DNA of 7,554 bases from UCB3 sp964415605 (lineage in GTDB: Bacteria > Chloroflexota > Anaerolineae > Epilineales > Epilineaceae): positions 1 through 7,554 of the forward strand of contig CAYQBA010000208.1 of assembly GCA_964415605.1 (NCBI GenBank). Reading direction: 5' to 3'. Under the pieces are notes generated by a model. The model saw nothing but the letters and a program-made list of their open reading frames with translations, ran no database searches and was not told the DNA's origin. This document shows positions 6,484 through 7,554 of the stretch, piece by piece (the stretch's first letter is position 1; the number at the start of each line of letters is the position of its first letter). A program made the translations under genes and the position numbers.

Positions 6484-6618
6484 CACCCTCTTTGAGACAC
6501 GCCGGCGGCGGGAGGTTCCCGAACGTGGCGTGCCGGCCGTGCCCATCGATCGATCCCGCGCCGTGCGACCCGGTCCCGTTCCTCCGGTGCGCGGGCTTAA
6601 GGGCGCGCGGGCTCGGGC

Positions 6619-6647
6619 GGCCGCTGCGCCCGACGCCGGCAGCGGCC
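6619..6647. repeat. 9-bp perfect inverted repeat (hairpin)
   Basis: GGCCGCTGC at 6619-6627 pairs with GCAGCGGCC at 6639-6647 across an 11-nt loop. If the sulfide operon is transcribed from the AT-rich island near 6740, this hairpin would lie in its long leader. Its role is unknown, and chance pairing is possible at this GC content. Confidence 0.35.
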
Positions 6648-6729
6648 CGTCAGAGCTCGGTCAGCGGCTCGCCGCCGACCCGAGGCCCACCCGACAGCCC
6701 CCTGGCATGTGACGGTCATGCACGCGACG

Positions 6730-6759
6730 CATATGTAGGTTATACTTTATTTACAACTT
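6730..6759. promoter_or_regulatory. AT-rich promoter-like island
   Basis: This is the only markedly AT-rich stretch in the window. On the + strand it holds TATACT (6741-6746), and on the - strand TATAAC (6744-6739), each one or two bases from a -10 consensus. Neither has a clear -35 box at the normal distance. It could drive the sulfide operon (a leader of about 330 nt), a short + strand RNA, or both. A GTGACGGTC direct repeat flanks it (6709-6717 and 6770-6778). Confidence 0.4.
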
Positions 6760-6900
6760 CAGCGACCGCGTGACGGTCGCGGTGCCCACGGGGTTCTGGC
6801 GGCGCGGGGCAGCCATCATCCGGGGCCGGTCCCGGACACCTTACGACCGGCGCATCCAAGGCAGGCGGCGGGCGACGTGAGTCGCCCGCCGCTTGCTGAT
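6750..6900 (+). ncRNA. candidate structured small RNA
   Basis: Downstream of TATACT (6741-6746) come three stem-loops in 135 nt: a perfect 7-bp stem with a 5-nt loop (6762-6768/6774-6780), a 6-bp stem (TCCGGG 6819-6824 with CCCGGA 6831-6836), and a terminator-like 16-bp stem (6861-6896). A hairpin near the expected 5' end and a strong terminal hairpin are the usual outline of a short stable RNA. No known RNA family signature was recognised (no tRNA, SRP or 6S pattern). The strand is inferred from the TATACT box and ends are approximate. Confidence 0.25.
6861..6896. terminator. strong 16-bp hairpin with GTGA (GNRA) tetraloop
   Basis: Positions 6861-6876 pair with 6881-6896 around the loop GTGA (6877-6880): 15 Watson-Crick pairs and one G-T wobble. 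This is the most stable local structure in the window. No recognised gene ends nearby on either strand, so as a terminator it implies an unannotated transcript. It is followed by TGATT rather than a long T-run. Confidence 0.55.
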
Positions 6901-6937
6901 TGACCCGTCCTCCATGCACGGCCGCGCCAGCCATCGC

Positions 6938-6966
6938 TTCGCCCCACGCGATCTTGGCGGTAGAAT
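6938..6966 (+). promoter_or_regulatory. possible promoter of the SRPBCC gene
   Basis: TAGAAT (6961-6966) differs from the -10 consensus by one base. Seventeen nt upstream lies TTCGCC (6938-6943), a poor -35 match at three of six bases. Transcription would start near 6973, about 37 nt before the TTG start, leaving room for the ribosome site at 7000. Confidence 0.35.
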
Positions 6967-6999
6967 CGCCGGGCGCGCCGCGACTCCCCGCCGCGCCAC

Positions 7000-7004
7000 G
7001 GAGG
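7000..7004 (+). promoter_or_regulatory. ribosome binding site deciding the TTG start of the SRPBCC gene
   Basis: GGAGG lies 5 nt before TTG 7010. The frame is open upstream to an ATG at 6914 that has no ribosome site and would add 32 Arg-rich residues. The GTG at 7004 overlaps the site. TTG 7010 is therefore preferred. Confidence 0.65.
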
Positions 7005-7009
7005 TGTCC

Positions 7010-7554
7010 TTGGGCAGCAGCGAATACCACTTCGTCACGCGTTGGCGCGTGCCGGGGACGATCGAGGAGGTGGCGGCGATCCTGGCCGATGCCCCCGACC
7101 TCGCCAGGTGGTGGCCGGCCGTCTACCTGCGGGTGCGCGAGATCCGGCCCGGCGGCCCCGACCATGTCGGGCGCATCGTCGACCTCCACACGCGCGGCTG
7201 GCTGCCCTACACGCTGCGCTGGCAGTTCCGCGTGACCGAGTCGCGCTTCCCGCACGGCTTCAGCCTGGATGCCTGGGGCGACTTCGTGGGGCACGGCCGG
7301 TGGGCGTTCGCGCAGGACGGGGACTGGGTCGATGTCACCTACGAATGGGACATCCGCGCCGACAAGCCGCTGCTCCGCTTCGGCTCGCCCGTCCTGCGCC
7401 CGCTGTTCGCCGCCAACCACCGCTGGGCCATGCGCAAGGGCGAGGAGAGCCTGAAGCTCGAGATCGTCCGCCGCCACGCCCCGTCGCCCGCCGCCCGCGT
7501 GCTGGTGCTGCCGCCGCCGGGCGCGCCGCGCTGGCCGCCGGTCCGCTGGCTCGC
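7010..7554 (+). CDS. SRPBCC (START/Bet v 1-like) family protein, 5' part
   Basis: At least 181 residues are visible, with no stop before the window edge. The sequence opens with a beta strand (Y-H-F-V-T-R-W-R-V), then P-G-T-I-E-E-V-A-A-I-L-A-D-A-P-D-L-A-R-W-W-P-A, the helix and W-W-P turn typical of polyketide cyclase/dehydrase-like SRPBCC domains. It continues with a run of antiparallel strands (L-R-W-Q-F-R-V-T, V-D-V-T-Y-E-W-D-I). A final amphipathic helix (H-R-W-A-M-R-K-G-E-E-S-L-K-L-E) closes the domain near residue 154. The fold binds hydrophobic ligands in a deep pocket; the ligand cannot be told from sequence. The region after about residue 157 is rich in Pro and Ala and may be a linker to a further domain outside the window. 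No signal peptide is seen, so it is probably cytoplasmic. It is divergent from the sulfide operon, and a functional link is not shown. Confidence 0.75.
   Translation, partial: MGSSEYHFVTRWRVPGTIEEVAAILADAPDLARWWPAVYLRVREIRPGGPDHVGRIVDLHTRGWLPYTLRWQFRVTESRFPHGFSLDAWGDFVGHGRWAFAQDGDWVDVTYEWDIRADKPLLRFGSPVLRPLFAANHRWAMRKGEESLKLEIVRRHAPSPAARVLVLPPPGAPRWPPVRWL

Larger units (their letters stand above)
6405..7009. other. 605-nt divergent intergenic region
   Basis: No convincing protein gene is seen here on either strand. The open frames present lack ribosome sites, are rich in Arg, Pro and Ala, and read as chance. Going outward from the sulfide operon it contains the dioxygenase ribosome site, a 12-bp palindrome (6472-6483), a 10-bp palindrome (6545-6554), a 9-bp hairpin (6619-6647), an AT-rich island (6730-6759), three stem-loops (6762-6896) and the promoter-like TAGAAT before the SRPBCC gene. 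It must hold the promoters of both flanking transcription units. Confidence 0.8.

Noticed and set aside
6545..6554. ATCGATCGAT palindrome as an operator
   Set aside because: It is short and made of a simple ATCG repeat, so self-complementarity is automatic and chance is likely.
6407..6712. 101-residue + strand open frame in the intergenic region
   Set aside because: It starts inside the ribosome site of the divergent dioxygenase, has no ribosome site of its own, and reads as Pro/Arg/Ala-rich chance sequence.
6801..6896. Known RNA classes (tRNA, SRP RNA, 6S, common riboswitches) in the hairpin-rich interval
   Set aside because: No cloverleaf, SRP tetraloop signature or riboswitch core was recognised; only generic stem-loops are present.
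6740..7477. 245-residue - strand open frame opposite the SRPBCC gene
   Set aside because: The + strand frame has an SRPBCC pattern and a ribosome site. The - strand frame runs through the strong hairpin and AT-rich island and has no domain.
1..7554. CRISPR arrays, insertion sequences, integrase or attachment sites
   Set aside because: No regularly spaced repeats, transposase frames or long terminal inverted repeats were seen.

Overview
The window is about 7.5 kb of very GC-rich bacterial DNA. It has strong purine-rich ribosome sites, GTG and TTG starts, and Sec-type exported proteins. The gene content and style (a CstB/SQR sulfide cassette, PD40 propellers, heavy use of G/C in third codon positions) would fit Chloroflexota or another GC-rich, probably aerobic environmental lineage. 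No marker gene fixes the taxon, so this is a weak inference.

Region 1 (2-3035, + strand) is a run of exported or surface proteins. It opens with the 3' part of a PD40/WD40-like beta-propeller protein whose start lies outside the window. A secreted M23-type peptidase, a compact secreted matrixin-like metalloprotease and an exported protein of unknown function follow. The first three genes are separated by only 3 nt each and are probably co-transcribed. The fourth has its own ribosome site after a 124-nt gap.

Region 2 (3153-6404, - strand) is a complete sulfide and persulfide oxidation operon. In transcription order it holds a CstB-type persulfide dioxygenase with two rhodanese domains, a membrane-anchored rhodanese that overlaps it by ATGA, and a type II-like sulfide:quinone oxidoreductase. 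The proposed flow is as follows. SQR oxidises H2S at the membrane and delivers electrons to quinone, forming a low-molecular-weight persulfide. The dioxygenase oxidises persulfide to sulfite. The rhodanese domains move sulfane sulfur, giving thiosulfate. Regions 1 and 2 converge on a strong hairpin at 3099-3149.

Region 3 (6405-7009) is a 605-nt divergent intergenic region. It holds a perfect 12-bp palindrome, an AT-rich promoter-like island flanked by a direct repeat, and a series of hairpins ending in a near-perfect 16-bp GNRA-capped stem. Together these suggest an unannotated short transcript, which is the least explained signal here.

Region 4 (7010 to the end, + strand) is the 5' part of an SRPBCC-fold protein that runs off the window.
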